In this document: piece by piece, positions 1 through 10,943 of the stretch
Position numbering within the stretch: the first letter of the stretch is position 1
Layout of the letters: each line of letters opens with the position of its first letter
Assembly: GCA_019356535.1 (NCBI GenBank)
Contig: CP037918.1
Location: 1,830,315 to 1,894,314, forward strand
Source: Chromatiaceae bacterium
GTDB taxonomy: Bacteria > Pseudomonadota > Gammaproteobacteria > Chromatiales > Chromatiaceae
Reading direction: 5' to 3'
Length of the DNA: 64,000 nt
Notes under the pieces: model-generated
What the model saw: only the letters and a program-made list of their open reading frames with translations
Database searches by the model: none
What the model was told of the DNA's origin: nothing
Translations under genes and position numbers: made by a program

Positions 1-1122
1 ATAACAGCCAGGGTCCTCGGCCCAGGGGTTGCCGGTGAGCTGCCAGGCCCGGGTACGGCTGTTTCCCCCGCAGATGGCACGCTCGGCACAGGCCGCACAG
101 CGCCCGAGCAGTGGTCGGGGGCTGCGCTTGAGCCCGGCCATCAACGGATCGCGCGTATCTTCCCATATCTTGGAGAAGGGGCGCTCGCGCACCGACCCCA
201 GATCATAGTCCCACCACATGGTATCGGGATGCACATGGCCAAGATTGTCGATATTGGCGATGTTCACCCCCGAGGCATTGCCGCCCCAGCGTTCGAGCAA
301 GGGCCGCAGGCGCTGCTCGCCGCCGGGAATGCGCTGGCGCGCCCAGTGCAGCAGGTAGACGCCATCGGCGTCGTTGTTGCCGGTGACGAACTCGCGCGGA
401 CGCCCCGAGACGATGTGATTCCAGCAGGTGTCGAATATCAGGTCCATGGCGGCGCGGGTCATACGGTGATGGGCATCGTCCATGCGGTTCTTGTTGCCGC
501 GCCCGGCATAATTGAGGTGGGACAGGTAGAACTTGTCGATGCCCTCGGCATCCATCAGGCGCAGCAGGTCGGGCAGATCGCGCGCATTGTCGCGCGTGAG
601 CGTGTAGCGCATGCCAACCTTGATGCCGGCATCTCGACACAGGCGGATACCACGCAGCGCCGCATCGAAGGCCCCTTCAAGCCGGCGAAAGCGATCATGG
701 GTCGCGCGCATGCCGTCCAGGCTGATACCGACATAGTCGTAACCCACTGCGGCGATGTCCTCGATGTTGCGCTCGTCGATCAGGGTGCCGTTGGAAGACA
801 GGCCCACGTAGAAGCCCATGGCCTTGGCGCGTTGCGAGATGGCGAAAATGTCCGGGCGCATCAAAGGTTCGCCGCCTGACAGGATGAGCACCGGCACACC
901 ATATTGGCGAAGGTCGTCCATCACCGCGAACACCTCGTCGGTGGACAGCTCGCCGGGAAAATCCTTGTCCGCCGAGGTGGCATAGCAGTGGCGGCAGGTG
1001 AGATTGCAGCGGCGCACCAGATTCCAGATCACCACCGGGCCGGCAGGCCCGTTCGCCGACGAGTGACGCGGGCGCGCATCGGGATCGCTCAAGGCCTGCA
1101 GGTAACGGGTCACGCGAAACAT
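1..1122 (-). CDS. nirJ: NirJ, heme d1 biosynthesis radical SAM enzyme (3' end cut by window)
   Basis: The product is a radical SAM protein that, in the known heme d1 pathway, removes two propionate side chains from 12,18-didecarboxysiroheme. Residues 39-46 hold the CxxxCxxC iron-sulfur motif (CNLTCRHC), followed by the SAM-binding SGGEP segment. A second cysteine group near the C terminus (CAACAERAICGG) resembles the auxiliary cluster region of NirJ/PqqE-type enzymes. The start at 1122 is preceded by a strong ribosome site (GGAGGAG). 374 codons are visible and the reading frame runs off the left edge, so only a few C-terminal residues are probably missing. It lies 13 bp after the fused nirGH gene and is the last visible gene of the nir operon. 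Confidence 0.93.
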   Translation of the reverse strand, partial: MFRVTRYLQALSDPDARPRHSSANGPAGPVVIWNLVRRCNLTCRHCYATSADKDFPGELSTDEVFAVMDDLRQYGVPVLILSGGEPLMRPDIFAISQRAKAMGFYVGLSSNGTLIDERNIEDIAAVGYDYVGISLDGMRATHDRFRRLEGAFDAALRGIRLCRDAGIKVGMRYTLTRDNARDLPDLLRLMDAEGIDKFYLSHLNYAGRGNKNRMDDAHHRMTRAAMDLIFDTCWNHIVSGRPREFVTGNNDADGVYLLHWARQRIPGGEQRLRPLLERWGGNASGVNIANIDNLGHVHPDTMWWDYDLGSVRERPFSKIWEDTRDPLMAGLKRSPRPLLGRCAACAERAICGGNSRTRAWQLTGNPWAEDPGCY

Positions 1123-1135
1123 GGGGCTCCTCCGT

Positions 1136-2131
1136 TCAGGCGACCAGGCGCATGCCGGTCTTCTTGAGTATGGCGGTGCTGAACAGCACCTCGTGGCCAC
1201 GCACCGGCTCACCGAGCTTGCGGCGCAGGCGCTCCATCTTGTCGAGCACCTCGTGGCGGTCGTGCCCGTGCACCATGGCAAACAGGTTGTAGGGCCAGAT
1301 GCCCGGGTGCCGTGGGCGCTCATAACAATGGCTCACCGCGTCCATGCTGCCGAGCTGCTGTCCCAACTCTTCGGTCCACTGCTCAGGCACGTCCCAAACC
1401 GTCATGCCGTTGGCGCGCAACCCCAGGCGATAGTGATTGGGCACCGCCCCGATGCGCCGAATCACCCCGCCATCGAGCAGGCGCTGCAACCGCACGATCA
1501 CCTGTTCTTCATCAACGCCTATGGCCTCTCCGACCACCCTGTAGGGCCGTGCCACGCACGGTAGACCCGCCTGGGTGGCAGCGATCAGGAGTTGATCGAG
1601 CGCATCCAGGCGCACAGAGGACGTAGGTTTGCATGCCATCTCGCCGGGCACCGGTACCGTGCTCACCCGGCCGTCTTCGTGCAGCTCCAGCCACAGCCCC
1701 AGGTAGAAGGCCCTTCGGCGCGGAAAGTCGTACACGGGAAACCCGGTTTCGTACTGGATGCGTCGCAGCGTGCGGGCGACACCATCGGGCCGGGAACTGG
1801 CAACCACGAACCACATGTTCAGCCGGTGATCACGGCGATAGTTGTGGGCCACCTCGGGCAAGGCATTGACCTGTTCGGCCACCGCATCGAACACGGAGTC
1901 GGGTACGCTCAGGGCCGCCAGGGTGAGCCCACCGCCCATGGCCTCGGCGTCATACAGCGGCCCGAAACGCGACAGCAGGCCCTCCTCGAGCAGGCGTCCC
2001 ACGAGCTGGATCAGGGCGACCTCCGACAGGCCGATGTCTGCCGCGACGATCGAGAAAGGTCGTTCGGCCAGAGGGAAGCCGCCCTGAAAACGGTTGATGA
2101 AGGCACGAGCGCGGTCATCGATGGTGATCAC
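1136..2131 (-). CDS. nirGH: Siroheme decarboxylase subunits fused in one chain (NirG-NirH type)
   Basis: This 331-residue protein contains two AsnC/Lrp-like siroheme decarboxylase modules. The first (about 1-155) has the NirD/NirG-type signature HNYRRDHRLNMWFV. The second (about 175-331) has the NirL/NirH-type signature IWPYNLFAMVHG. The single-module homologues are about 150-180 residues, so this is a natural fusion of two. The family converts siroheme to 12,18-didecarboxysiroheme in the cytoplasm. The start is a GTG at 2131 that overlaps the TGA of the upstream gene (GTGA). Order in the operon (F, D, L, this, J) suggests NirG plus NirH, but assignment to G/H rather than D/L rests on position only. 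Confidence 0.88.
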   Translation of the reverse strand: MITIDDRARAFINRFQGGFPLAERPFSIVAADIGLSEVALIQLVGRLLEEGLLSRFGPLYDAEAMGGGLTLAALSVPDSVFDAVAEQVNALPEVAHNYRRDHRLNMWFVVASSRPDGVARTLRRIQYETGFPVYDFPRRRAFYLGLWLELHEDGRVSTVPVPGEMACKPTSSVRLDALDQLLIAATQAGLPCVARPYRVVGEAIGVDEEQVIVRLQRLLDGGVIRRIGAVPNHYRLGLRANGMTVWDVPEQWTEELGQQLGSMDAVSHCYERPRHPGIWPYNLFAMVHGHDRHEVLDKMERLRRKLGEPVRGHEVLFSTAILKKTGMRLVA

Positions 2132-2679
2132 GAGACCCCCCTCCCCGCCTCCATCGAAGCTGCCGGCACTTCTGGCAGATCGACAAAGCGATAGCGTGCG
2201 CCGCGCTGTTTGAAGCTGCGACGGCTGAACAGCACGGCATGCGGCACGTCCTCGAGGCCGCAGGCAACAATCAGCTCGCCCACCCGCGCGCGCACCTCGG
2301 CACGGTCACGCCCGTGAATCATGGTGAACAGGTTGTAGGGCCAGACCGGCTGGCGGCGCGGTCGCCGGTAGCACAGGGTGACGAAGTCGAATCGGCCGAA
2401 GCAATGTCCCACCTCGGCAACCCGCTCGTCCGGCAGATCCCAGACCACCATGGCATTGGCGCGATAGCCCAGGCGCCGGTGGCGCACCACCACACCCAGG
2501 CGCTTGATGCTGCCGTCGCCCTGCAGAGCGCGCACCCGGCGCATCACCTCTTCCTCGCTCATCCCCAGGCGTTCCCCGATCACTGCCCAGGGACGAGGTT
2601 CCAGAGGAAGGCCCTCCTGGATGGCGGCGATCAACGCCGTCTGCCGAGGGTCTTCGATCATGCCGTGTTCTGTATTCAT
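2128..2679 (-). CDS. nirL: Siroheme decarboxylase subunit, NirL/NirH type
   Basis: The 183-residue product is an AsnC/Lrp-like protein of the siroheme decarboxylase family, acting in heme d1 synthesis. It has a winged-helix-like N-terminal half (PWAVIGERLGMSEEEVMRRV) and the family motif VWPYNLFTMIHGRDR in the C-terminal half. I chose the ATG at 2679 because it overlaps the stop of the preceding gene as ATGA; an ATG two codons upstream (2685) is also possible. The name nirL follows its place after nirD in the order known from Pseudomonas and Paracoccus; sequence alone does not separate NirL from NirH. Confidence 0.85.
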   Translation of the reverse strand: MNTEHGMIEDPRQTALIAAIQEGLPLEPRPWAVIGERLGMSEEEVMRRVRALQGDGSIKRLGVVVRHRRLGYRANAMVVWDLPDERVAEVGHCFGRFDFVTLCYRRPRRQPVWPYNLFTMIHGRDRAEVRARVGELIVACGLEDVPHAVLFSRRSFKQRGARYRFVDLPEVPAASMEAGRGVS

Positions 2680-3149
2680 GTCCATTGCAGACGAAACCCC
2701 AGGTCGATGAAATAGTCCTCGAGCATCGGCAACTCCAGTACCGCCAGGCCGGTATGACGCTCGATACGCGCGAGAACCGAACACAGGTGCGCCTGATCGT
2801 CGGCAGTGACCACGAACCACAGGTTGAAATCATGCTCGCGCTCGTAGTTGTGGTTGACCTCTGGCAGGCTGCTGATCCAGGCAGCGACCGAGTCGAGCCG
2901 CTGTTCCGGCACGGCCATCGCCACCAGGGTGCTCACACCGATACGGTTGGGGCGGAACACCGGCCCCACGCGACTGATCAGTCCGGCTGCCTGCAAACGG
3001 CGCAGACGTGCGAGCACTTCCTCCTCGTCGATGCCCAGCTGCTCGGCCATCACTGCCCAGGGGCGCTCCACCACCGGAAGGTCCTGCTGGAAGTCGTCGA
3101 GCAGATGGCGGTCAATGGCGTCGAGCGTATCCTGAGCCGTGGCAGTCAT
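2676..3149 (-). CDS. nirD: Siroheme decarboxylase subunit, NirD/NirG type
   Basis: The product has 157 residues and belongs to the AsnC/Lrp-like siroheme decarboxylases of heme d1 synthesis. It carries the PWAVMAEQLGIDEEEVLARL helix-turn-helix-like segment and the signature NHNYEREHDFNLWFVV, whose histidine belongs to the conserved residues of this family. The start ATG at 3149 lies two bases after the nirF stop; the longer open frame upstream runs through nirF in another frame and is not used. The partner is probably NirL from the next gene, since NirD- and NirL-type modules form the enzyme together. Confidence 0.86.
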   Translation of the reverse strand: MTATAQDTLDAIDRHLLDDFQQDLPVVERPWAVMAEQLGIDEEEVLARLRRLQAAGLISRVGPVFRPNRIGVSTLVAMAVPEQRLDSVAAWISSLPEVNHNYEREHDFNLWFVVTADDQAHLCSVLARIERHTGLAVLELPMLEDYFIDLGFRLQWT

Positions 3150-3151
3150 GG

Positions 3152-4321
3152 CTAGAGTCCGATCCGATGGGCGCGCGCCGCCATGAAGATACCGCTGGGC
3201 TTGCGTGCCGGCAGTTCGCGCAGCAGCCGGTGGGTTGCCGTGTCGTAGACCTGCACCCGGTCGCGGTCGCGCACCGATATCCACACCTCCTCGCCGCGCG
3301 GCTCGAATTCCATGTGCAGCACACCCTTGCCCGGCTCCAGAGTGTGGGTGACCTTCAGGGTCTCGACATCGATGATCTGTACCTTTTCGTTGTTCGGAAA
3401 GGCAAAGTTCACCCACACCTCGCGTCCGTCGGGACGGGCTTCGACGAACACCGGCTGGCCGTGGACCGGAATGCGCGCCAGCTCGCGCCAGTCGCGCAAG
3501 TCGATCACCAGCACAGCATGCAGCCCCACCGCGGGCACGAAGGCACGGTCGCCAGCGACCGCCCAGCCCTCCAGGTGCGGCATCTTGTAGACCGGCAGCT
3601 TTTTCTCGCCCCGGCCATAATGGTCGAGGATACGGCGCACCCCACGCTCGGGATGCCAGAGGTCGAGCTGGGCCATGCCATCCTCGCCAAACAGGCCGGC
3701 AATGTAGTAACGCCCGTCGGGGGTGATCAGGCCGTCGTAGGGATTACGTCCGATATCCCTGAAACGGGTGATGCGGGGATGCCTCGGGTCCTGCATGTCG
3801 GCAACCCAGATCTCGCCCGCGTCCCACAGGCTGAACACGAAGCGCCGGCCGGGGGCATCCACCAGACCGATCACCTTGGAGCGCAGCCCGTTTCCCCAGG
3901 TAGCAGGGATGTCGGCCAGCAATTCCAGACTGTCGGCATCGAACACCTTGACCCCGCCCGGGGTGTAGTTGGACACCGCGATCAGGCGGCCGTCCTGGGA
4001 GATGGCGCCACCGATGCTGTTGCCGGACTGAATCACCCGCTTCTCCACCCGGGCACAGAGCAGGTCGACCTTGCTCAGCCCGCCGTCGCGCCCGAACACG
4101 TAGGCATAACGCCCGTCACGGGAGTACACCACCGAAGCGTGCGACAGGTCGCCCAGCCCCTCGACCCGGGCAATGGCAGTATTGTGCGTGGTCTCGACGA
4201 TCTGCACCGCTCCGTCGGCACGCTCGATGACGATCGCCAGATCGCCGGTTCCACGCAGGGCGCAGTCGTCGGCCAACAGGGCACCGCTGAACAGGACCAG
4301 CAGGAGCCACCACCGCTTCAT
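3152..4321 (-). CDS. nirF: NirF, heme d1 biosynthesis protein
   Basis: NirF resembles the d1-heme domain of cytochrome cd1 and is required for heme d1 formation; family work describes it as a periplasmic protein that acts late in the pathway. The 389-residue product starts with a hydrophobic signal-like segment (MKRWWLLLVLFSGALLA) and then shows an eight-bladed propeller pattern with repeated blade motifs such as YSRDGRYAYVFGRDG and ITPDGRYYIAGLFGEDG. A conserved histidine is seen in KMPHLEGWAV. The start at 4321 forms an ATGA overlap with the stop of nirC, which indicates translational coupling. Confidence 0.92.
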   Translation of the reverse strand: MKRWWLLLVLFSGALLADDCALRGTGDLAIVIERADGAVQIVETTHNTAIARVEGLGDLSHASVVYSRDGRYAYVFGRDGGLSKVDLLCARVEKRVIQSGNSIGGAISQDGRLIAVSNYTPGGVKVFDADSLELLADIPATWGNGLRSKVIGLVDAPGRRFVFSLWDAGEIWVADMQDPRHPRITRFRDIGRNPYDGLITPDGRYYIAGLFGEDGMAQLDLWHPERGVRRILDHYGRGEKKLPVYKMPHLEGWAVAGDRAFVPAVGLHAVLVIDLRDWRELARIPVHGQPVFVEARPDGREVWVNFAFPNNEKVQIIDVETLKVTHTLEPGKGVLHMEFEPRGEEVWISVRDRDRVQVYDTATHRLLRELPARKPSGIFMAARAHRIGL

Positions 4322-4656
4322 CGCTTCACCTCCTTGCCCGGCGCACCACGCAGCAGGCGGTCGGCCAGCCAGGCGATATCCGCGTCGGAGAGGATGGGCC
4401 CCCAGGGCGGCATGGCGGTACCGGGCCGGCCGTCGCGAATGGTGTCGATCAGCCATTGCCGTGGCTTGCCGGCCAGCGCCTGCGGCCGCAGAGCCGGCCC
4501 CAGCCCGCCCTTGAGCGTCAGCCCGTGACAGGAGCCGCAATCCTGCAACAACATGGACTCGAGCTCCGCCTGCCGCTGCGCACTCGGCGCCGCCGACTGG
4601 GCGAGTGCCGCCGAGACGGCAAGACTAGATGCCACGATGCCGATCCTGCGCCACAT
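4318..4656 (-). CDS. nirC: NirC, small c-type cytochrome of the nir operon
   Basis: This is a 112-residue periplasmic cytochrome c. It begins with a signal peptide (MWRRIGIVASSLAVSAALA), and residues 40-44 are the CGSCH heme-attachment site. The later MPPWG segment (in GTAMPPWG) supplies a likely methionine ligand. NirC family members can donate electrons to nitrite reductase or take part in d1 maturation. The start at 4656 was chosen because it gives a proper signal peptide; upstream residues in this frame are shadow sequence within nirE. It overlaps the nirE end by 32 bp and the nirF start by 4 bp. Confidence 0.88.
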   Translation of the reverse strand: MWRRIGIVASSLAVSAALAQSAAPSAQRQAELESMLLQDCGSCHGLTLKGGLGPALRPQALAGKPRQWLIDTIRDGRPGTAMPPWGPILSDADIAWLADRLLRGAPGKEVKR

Positions 4657-5446
4657 GGGAGATTGCCTCTTCGAGAAACCCACCTGCCGCCATGGCATCG
4701 GGATGGAACCAGTCGAGCTGCCTGGCCAGGGCCACTGTCTCGCCGATGACCACCAGCAGGGGCGCGCCGAGGCCGGCCTCTTCCACTCGCTCGACGATGT
4801 CGCCGACCGTACCGACGACCTGGCGCTGCGCCGGCGTGGTGCCATGCTGCACTGCCAGCGCGGGGGTGGTCGCCGGCATGCCGGCACCCAGCAGTTCGCG
4901 GCAAATGCGTGCCAGAGAGGACAGCCCCATGTAGATCACCAGGGTGCTGCGCGTATCGGCCAGGCCATGCCAGTCCAGGTCAATCGGCTCGTCGTCACGA
5001 AAATGCCCGGTCACCAGCTGCACGCCACGGCTCAAGCCGCGGTGAGTCAGCGGTACGCCAGCATAGGCACTGCACGCCGCCGCTGCGGTGACGCCCGGTA
5101 CCACATCGAAGGGAATGCCATGCCGGCGCAGATACAGGGCCTCTTCGCTGCCGCGACCGAAGATGAAGGGATCACCGCCCTTGAGGCGCACCACCTCGCG
5201 CCCACCGCGCGCCAGGCGAACCAGCAGGGCGTTGATCTCGTCCTGCGACAGGGCGTGGTGTCCGCTGCGTTTGCCGACATGGATGCGCGACACCCCCGAA
5301 GGGATCTCGTCAAGAATGGCAGGGGATACCAGACGGTCGTAGACCACGACGTCGGCTCCCTGGAGGAGACGGTGTGCCTTGCGGGTCAGCAGTTCCGGAT
5401 CACCGGGACCCGCGCCAACCAGGTGGACGATGCCTGTACCTTTCAT
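4625..5446 (-). CDS. nirE: Uroporphyrinogen-III C-methyltransferase (SUMT)
   Basis: The 273-residue enzyme methylates uroporphyrinogen III at C2 and C7 using SAM, giving precorrin-2, the entry to siroheme and heme d1. Visible family motifs are VGAGPGDPELLT near the N terminus, VVYDRLVSPAIL, and RLKGGDPFIFGRGSEEAL. The ATG at 5446 is preceded by GAGGTGACGAG, a good ribosome site. Its place directly after nirS matches the nirS-E-C-F order of Paracoccus and argues for the dedicated NirE role rather than cobalamin synthesis (CobA). Confidence 0.92.
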   Translation of the reverse strand: MKGTGIVHLVGAGPGDPELLTRKAHRLLQGADVVVYDRLVSPAILDEIPSGVSRIHVGKRSGHHALSQDEINALLVRLARGGREVVRLKGGDPFIFGRGSEEALYLRRHGIPFDVVPGVTAAAACSAYAGVPLTHRGLSRGVQLVTGHFRDDEPIDLDWHGLADTRSTLVIYMGLSSLARICRELLGAGMPATTPALAVQHGTTPAQRQVVGTVGDIVERVEEAGLGAPLLVVIGETVALARQLDWFHPDAMAAGGFLEEAISHVAQDRHRGI

Positions 5447-5505
5447 GCTCTCGTCACCTCCAGTGCTGGGAAACAGGGGCGCGGGGTCTCCCCCGCGCCA
5501 TGGCT

Positions 5506-7287
<1,782 letters not shown>

Positions 7288-7317
7288 TCAAGTATCGAGC
7301 AGCCCCTGCCGCCCGCC

Positions 7318-7331
7318 TTGACAATTGTCAA
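7318..7331 (-). promoter_or_regulatory. FNR/DNR-type box upstream of nirS (promoter-proximal)
   Basis: The sequence TTGACAATTGTCAA is a perfect 14-bp palindrome and fits the Crp-Fnr family consensus TTGAY-N4-RTCAA. Its centre is about 91 bp before the nirS ATG. A GATACT hexamer (7291-7296, minus strand) could be the -10 element; a start near 7283-7284 would put this box at about -41.5, the usual activating position. Such boxes bind FNR, ANR or the NO-sensing DNR/NNR proteins. Which regulator acts here cannot be told from the window. Confidence 0.8.
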
Positions 7332-7366
7332 GGGCGTGAGGGGTTGGCGCCAAAATCGGCAGCACT

Positions 7367-7380
7367 TTGATGTGGGTCAA
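7367..7380 (-). promoter_or_regulatory. Second FNR/DNR-type box upstream of nirS (distal)
   Basis: TTGATGTGGGTCAA also fits TTGAY-N4-RTCAA. It is centred 49 bp upstream of the first box, near -90 relative to the inferred nirS start site, a position where Crp-Fnr proteins act from upstream. It lies just beyond the copA terminator hairpin, inside the 187-bp gap between copA and nirS. Confidence 0.65.
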
Positions 7381-7407
7381 AAGACGCGGCCCCGGAACCG
7401 GGGCCGC
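7378..7407 (-). terminator. Rho-independent terminator of the copper operon
   Basis: A perfect 10-bp stem (7386-7395 with 7398-7407, GCGGCCCCGG / CCGGGGCCGC) with a 2-nt loop is followed on the minus strand by GTCTTTTG. It sits 14 bp after the copA stop and would separate the copper operon from nirS. The T-run overlaps the distal FNR-like box. Confidence 0.8.
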
Positions 7408-7420
7408 TCCTGGAACGAGG

Positions 7421-9634
7421 CTACAGGCGCAGATGACGCAGCCGCAGGGCGTTGCTCACCACAGTGACCGAGCTCATGCTCATGGCCGCCGCGGCGATCA
7501 CCGGGCTGAGCAGGATACCGAAGAAGGGATAGAGCACCCCGGCGGCTACCGGGATACCCAGGGAGTTGTAGACAAAGGCACCGAACAGGTTCTGCCAGAT
7601 ATTGCGCAAAGTAGCGCGAGAGAGTGCCACCGCATCGGCCACGCTGCTCGGCGAACTGCGCAGCAGGGCAATATCCGCGGCCTCGACGGCCACATCCGTT
7701 CCCTGGCCGATGGCAATCCCCACATCGGCCTGGGCCAGCGCCGGCGCATCGTTGATGCCGTCGCCCACCATGGCCACCACCTTGCCCTGCTGCTGCAGGC
7801 GCGCGATCTCCTCGCGCTTGTCGCCGGGCAATACCTCGGCGAGCACCCGGTCGATACCGATATGCGCGGCGACCGCCTCGGCGGTGTGTCGATTGTCGCC
7901 GGTGAGCATCACCACCTCGATGTCCAGGTCATGCAGTCGCCGCACTGCCTCGACCGCATCTTCACGCACCCGATCGGCCACGCTAATGATCCCCAGCAGA
8001 CGACCGTCACAGGCCACGAACATCGGCGTCTCGCCCTCGCCCGCGCGCCGCTCCACCTCGTCCTGCAAGGCGGCGACATCGATGTCGTGCTCGGCCATCA
8101 GACGCCGGTTGCCGATCAGGCAGGCACGACCTGACACCCGGCCACGCACGCCCGCGCCCGAGATCGCCTCGAATCCCTCGACCGCAGCCGGTTCCAGATC
8201 CTGCGCCTGGCCATGTTCGACGATCGCCTGGCCCAGCGGGTGTTCCGAGCCCGCCTCCAGGGCCATAGCAACTTGCAGCAGTTCGTCCTCGTCCCCTCCG
8301 GGCAGCGCCTGCACACTCACCACCTGGGGTCGTCCCTCGGTGAGGGTACCGGTCTTGTCGAAGACCACGGTATCGAGCTGCCCTGCGCGTTGCAGGGCCT
8401 CGCCGTTGCGGATCAGGATCCCGTGTTCTGCCGCCTTGCCCACGCCGACCATGATGGAGATCGGCGTCGCCAGCCCCAGGGCGCAGGGACAGGCGATCAC
8501 CAGTACCGTCATGCCGGTAACTACCGCGTAGGCCAGCTGCGGCTCGGGACCGAAGCGATACCAGATGAAGAAGGTGATCACCGCAACGCTCACCACCACC
8601 GGCACGAACACTGCTGCTACCTTGTCCACCAGGCGCCCGATGGGCGGCTTGCTGGCCTGTGCCTGGCGCACCAGCTCGATGATATGTGCCAATGCGGTAT
8701 CGCGACCGATGCGCGTAGCGCGCATCAGGAAACTGCCCTGGGTGTTCAGCGTACCGCCATAGACGGTATCGCCTACCTGCTTGGCCACCGGCATGGGCTC
8801 GCCGGTGAGCATGGATTCATCGACATGCGAACTGCCCTGGATGACCTCGCCATCGACCGGGATGCGATCGCCCGGGCGGATGCGGATGGTCTCGTCCAGA
8901 CCGATCTCCTCAACCGGCAGGTCCAGTTCCTTGCCGTTACGGATCACCCGCGCAGTGCGTGGTTGCAGGCCGATCAGACGCTTGATCGCCAGCGAGGTCT
9001 TGCCGCGCGCCTTGCTCTCCAGCGCCGAGCCCAGCGACACCAGGCCGATAATGATCAGGGCGGCATCGAAATAGGCATGCCGCGCCAGCGCCGGCAACTG
9101 CTCGGGTAACAGCACGACCAGCGTCGAATACAACCAGGCGGTGCCGGTGCCCAAGGCTACCAGGGTATCCATGTTGCCGCGCCCGGCCTTCAGGCTGGCG
9201 AACGCCCCGCGGAAGAAATGGCCGCCCACGGTAGACAACACCGCGAAGGTGATCACGCTGATCGCCAGCCAGACCCCCTGCCCCTGGTCCACCGGCGGTA
9301 GCCAGCCAGCGAAACCGGCGACGAACAGCCCGAAGCCGATGCCGCCAGCGACCAGAGCACGCCACCAGAGACGGTGGTACTCGGCCAGCTCCCGTTCTTC
9401 CTTCTCGCTCTCGTCATCCAGGCCGCGCAGTTCGGCGGCATCGTAGCCAGCCTTGCGCACTGCCTCGACCAGGGCATCGGCGGACACCCCTTCACCCTCG
9501 ACTATCGCAGTGCGCTCACCCAGATTGACTACCGCCGAGCTTACCCCCGGCACTGTCTTGAGCGCGTCTTCAACTACAGTGACACAACCGGCACAGGCCA
9601 TGCCGTTGATCGAGAGCCGAATCGGATCGCTCAT
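7421..9634 (-). CDS. copA: Copper-exporting P1B-type ATPase
   Basis: The 737-residue inner-membrane pump exports Cu(I) using ATP. It has one N-terminal metal-binding domain (GMACAGC, cysteines 14 and 17), eight expected membrane segments, the CPC metal motif in [10 protein letters not shown], the phosphorylation site DKTGTLTEG, the SEHPLG motif of the nucleotide domain and the hinge [18 protein letters not shown]. All key residues are present. Its start shares one base with the copZ stop (TGATG), so the chaperone and pump are coupled. It is the last gene of the copper operon. Confidence 0.96.
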   Translation of the reverse strand: MSDPIRLSINGMACAGCVTVVEDALKTVPGVSSAVVNLGERTAIVEGEGVSADALVEAVRKAGYDAAELRGLDDESEKEERELAEYHRLWWRALVAGGIGFGLFVAGFAGWLPPVDQGQGVWLAISVITFAVLSTVGGHFFRGAFASLKAGRGNMDTLVALGTGTAWLYSTLVVLLPEQLPALARHAYFDAALIIIGLVSLGSALESKARGKTSLAIKRLIGLQPRTARVIRNGKELDLPVEEIGLDETIRIRPGDRIPVDGEVIQGSSHVDESMLTGEPMPVAKQVGDTVYGGTLNTQGSFLMRATRIGRDTALAHIIELVRQAQASKPPIGRLVDKVAAVFVPVVVSVAVITFFIWYRFGPEPQLAYAVVTGMTVLVIACPCALGLATPISIMVGVGKAAEHGILIRNGEALQRAGQLDTVVFDKTGTLTEGRPQVVSVQALPGGDEDELLQVAMALEAGSEHPLGQAIVEHGQAQDLEPAAVEGFEAISGAGVRGRVSGRACLIGNRRLMAEHDIDVAALQDEVERRAGEGETPMFVACDGRLLGIISVADRVREDAVEAVRRLHDLDIEVVMLTGDNRHTAEAVAAHIGIDRVLAEVLPGDKREEIARLQQQGKVVAMVGDGINDAPALAQADVGIAIGQGTDVAVEAADIALLRSSPSSVADAVALSRATLRNIWQNLFGAFVYNSLGIPVAAGVLYPFFGILLSPVIAAAAMSMSSVTVVSNALRLRHLRL

Positions 9635-9837
9635 CAGTCAGTGGCCTTTGCAGGATACCCCGCGTCGGTGATGGCCTGTGCCACCTGGGCGGGATCGAAG
9701 TCACCGGAGACACTGGCCCGGCCACCCTCCAGATCGACCTCGACGCCGGTCACCCCGGCGAATCCCTCGAGGGCCTTCTTCACGGCCGACACGCAACCCA
9801 TGCACTTCATCCCCTGAATCTCGAACGTCTTTTCCAT
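9634..9837 (-). CDS. copZ: CopZ-like copper chaperone
   Basis: A 67-residue heavy-metal-associated domain protein. The metal-binding loop is GMKCMGC (cysteines 12 and 15). Family members carry Cu(I) in the cytoplasm and hand it to the CopA ATPase, which is encoded immediately downstream. Confidence 0.92.
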   Translation of the reverse strand: MEKTFEIQGMKCMGCVSAVKKALEGFAGVTGVEVDLEGGRASVSGDFDPAQVAQAITDAGYPAKATD

Positions 9838-9864
9838 CGTCTGCTCCTCGTTAGATCGATAAGG

Positions 9865-10377
9865 CTACTGTTGCGGCTGCAGGCGCTGAGCTGCCCTACT
9901 CAAGTCTTCAAGGGCGGCTGAGGGAATCGGCGCCCTGAGCCCACCCTGCCGGCTTGTGCGCGGGCGGTTGCGTTCCTCCCAGATCGCATAGATCCGCTCC
10001 GGCCACTTGGACTGGAACCAGGCGATCGCCGCCAGCATCTCCTCGTCACTGAGCTTGCCTGCAAAGCCTGGCATGGTACCACCCAGCGGCTTTCCACCCA
10101 TGCGGATCTGCCGCATCAGCACCTTCAGAGAATGATGCCACGCATGAGCCGTACCATTCAGGGGCGGTGGCGGATACTTTCCGTCGGGACCAGCCTCGCG
10201 CCAGTCCGCTGTGCCCTCGGCCTGCTTCCCATGACAGCTTGCGCAATGTTGCTGAAAGACCTGTTCGCCAAGGCGCAACTGGTCCTCCGAGTACCAGCGT
10301 TGAGAACCGGCGGCAGTCGCCACACCCGCCAGCAACAGCAGTGCGGAGTACGCGGCCGATCGAATACGATGATTCAT
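9865..10377 (-). CDS. Periplasmic cytochrome c of the copper cluster
   Basis: The 170-residue protein has a signal peptide (ending near ATAAGS) and one heme-binding site, CASCH, at 45-49. A likely methionine ligand lies in GTMPGFAGKLSDEEM. It continues past the heme domain with a proline- and arginine-rich tail. I chose ATG 10377, which has GAAGGAGAGG upstream; a TTG at 10392 is an unlikely alternative. Class I cytochromes like this are often found next to DUF411 and copA/copB genes, but the electron partner is not known. Confidence 0.85.
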   Translation of the reverse strand: MNHRIRSAAYSALLLLAGVATAAGSQRWYSEDQLRLGEQVFQQHCASCHGKQAEGTADWREAGPDGKYPPPPLNGTAHAWHHSLKVLMRQIRMGGKPLGGTMPGFAGKLSDEEMLAAIAWFQSKWPERIYAIWEERNRPRTSRQGGLRAPIPSAALEDLSRAAQRLQPQQ

Positions 10378-10388
10378 GCACCTCTCCT

Positions 10389-10877
10389 TCAATGTGAAGC
10401 GAAGACCGTCGGCGTGCCGTCGCTGGCAATGGCGAGTACCTGGTAGGGCTGCGGTGCCTTTCCCGGCACTTCCATACCGGGTGACCCGATGGGCATCCCT
10501 GGTGCACTCAGGCCGCGGATATCGGGGCGTTCGGTCAACAGACGCCGCACGTCGGCCGCCGGCACGTGCCCCTCGATGAAATAACCACCCACGATAGCGG
10601 TATGGCAGGAGCGCGCCTGGTTCGGCACCCCATGTTCTGCCTTGATCGCCAGCAGGTCACGAGTATTGCGCGCCTCGACCGAATAACCGGCATCGCGCAT
10701 GTAATCCACCCACTTGCGGCAACAACCGCAGTTGGGATCCTTGTAGACGACGATGTCGGCCGCCTCCGCCGATTGCGAACCGAGCAGCCAAGCGGCGGTG
10801 CCGCCAACGATGGCCAGTCCGGCGGCCAGCACGATGCCGTTGCGCCAGCCCGTCTTCCTGTGCAATGACTTGGACAT
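10389..10877 (-). CDS. DUF411 metal-binding protein
   Basis: The 162-residue exported protein has an N-terminal hydrophobic segment (about 12-33) and then the DUF411 domain. It begins VVYKDPNCGCCRKWV, so it has a thioredoxin-like fold pattern with a CGCC metal or redox motif, and later shows RSCHTAIVGGYFIEGHVP. The family is linked with copper and silver resistance clusters; biochemical function is not settled. It sits between the cytochrome c and cupredoxin genes on the same strand. Confidence 0.88.
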   Translation of the reverse strand: MSKSLHRKTGWRNGIVLAAGLAIVGGTAAWLLGSQSAEAADIVVYKDPNCGCCRKWVDYMRDAGYSVEARNTRDLLAIKAEHGVPNQARSCHTAIVGGYFIEGHVPAADVRRLLTERPDIRGLSAPGMPIGSPGMEVPGKAPQPYQVLAIASDGTPTVFASH

Positions 10878-10943
10878 GAGGCATTCCTCCTCTGTTCGAA
10901 TGAATGTAACGGCGCCGGGGAGCCTCCCCGGCGCCGCTCCTGC

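Noticed and set aside
3008-4528. A 506-codon open frame opposite nirF
   Set aside because: It has no recognisable domain and mirrors nirF, whose propeller motifs and operon overlaps are clear.
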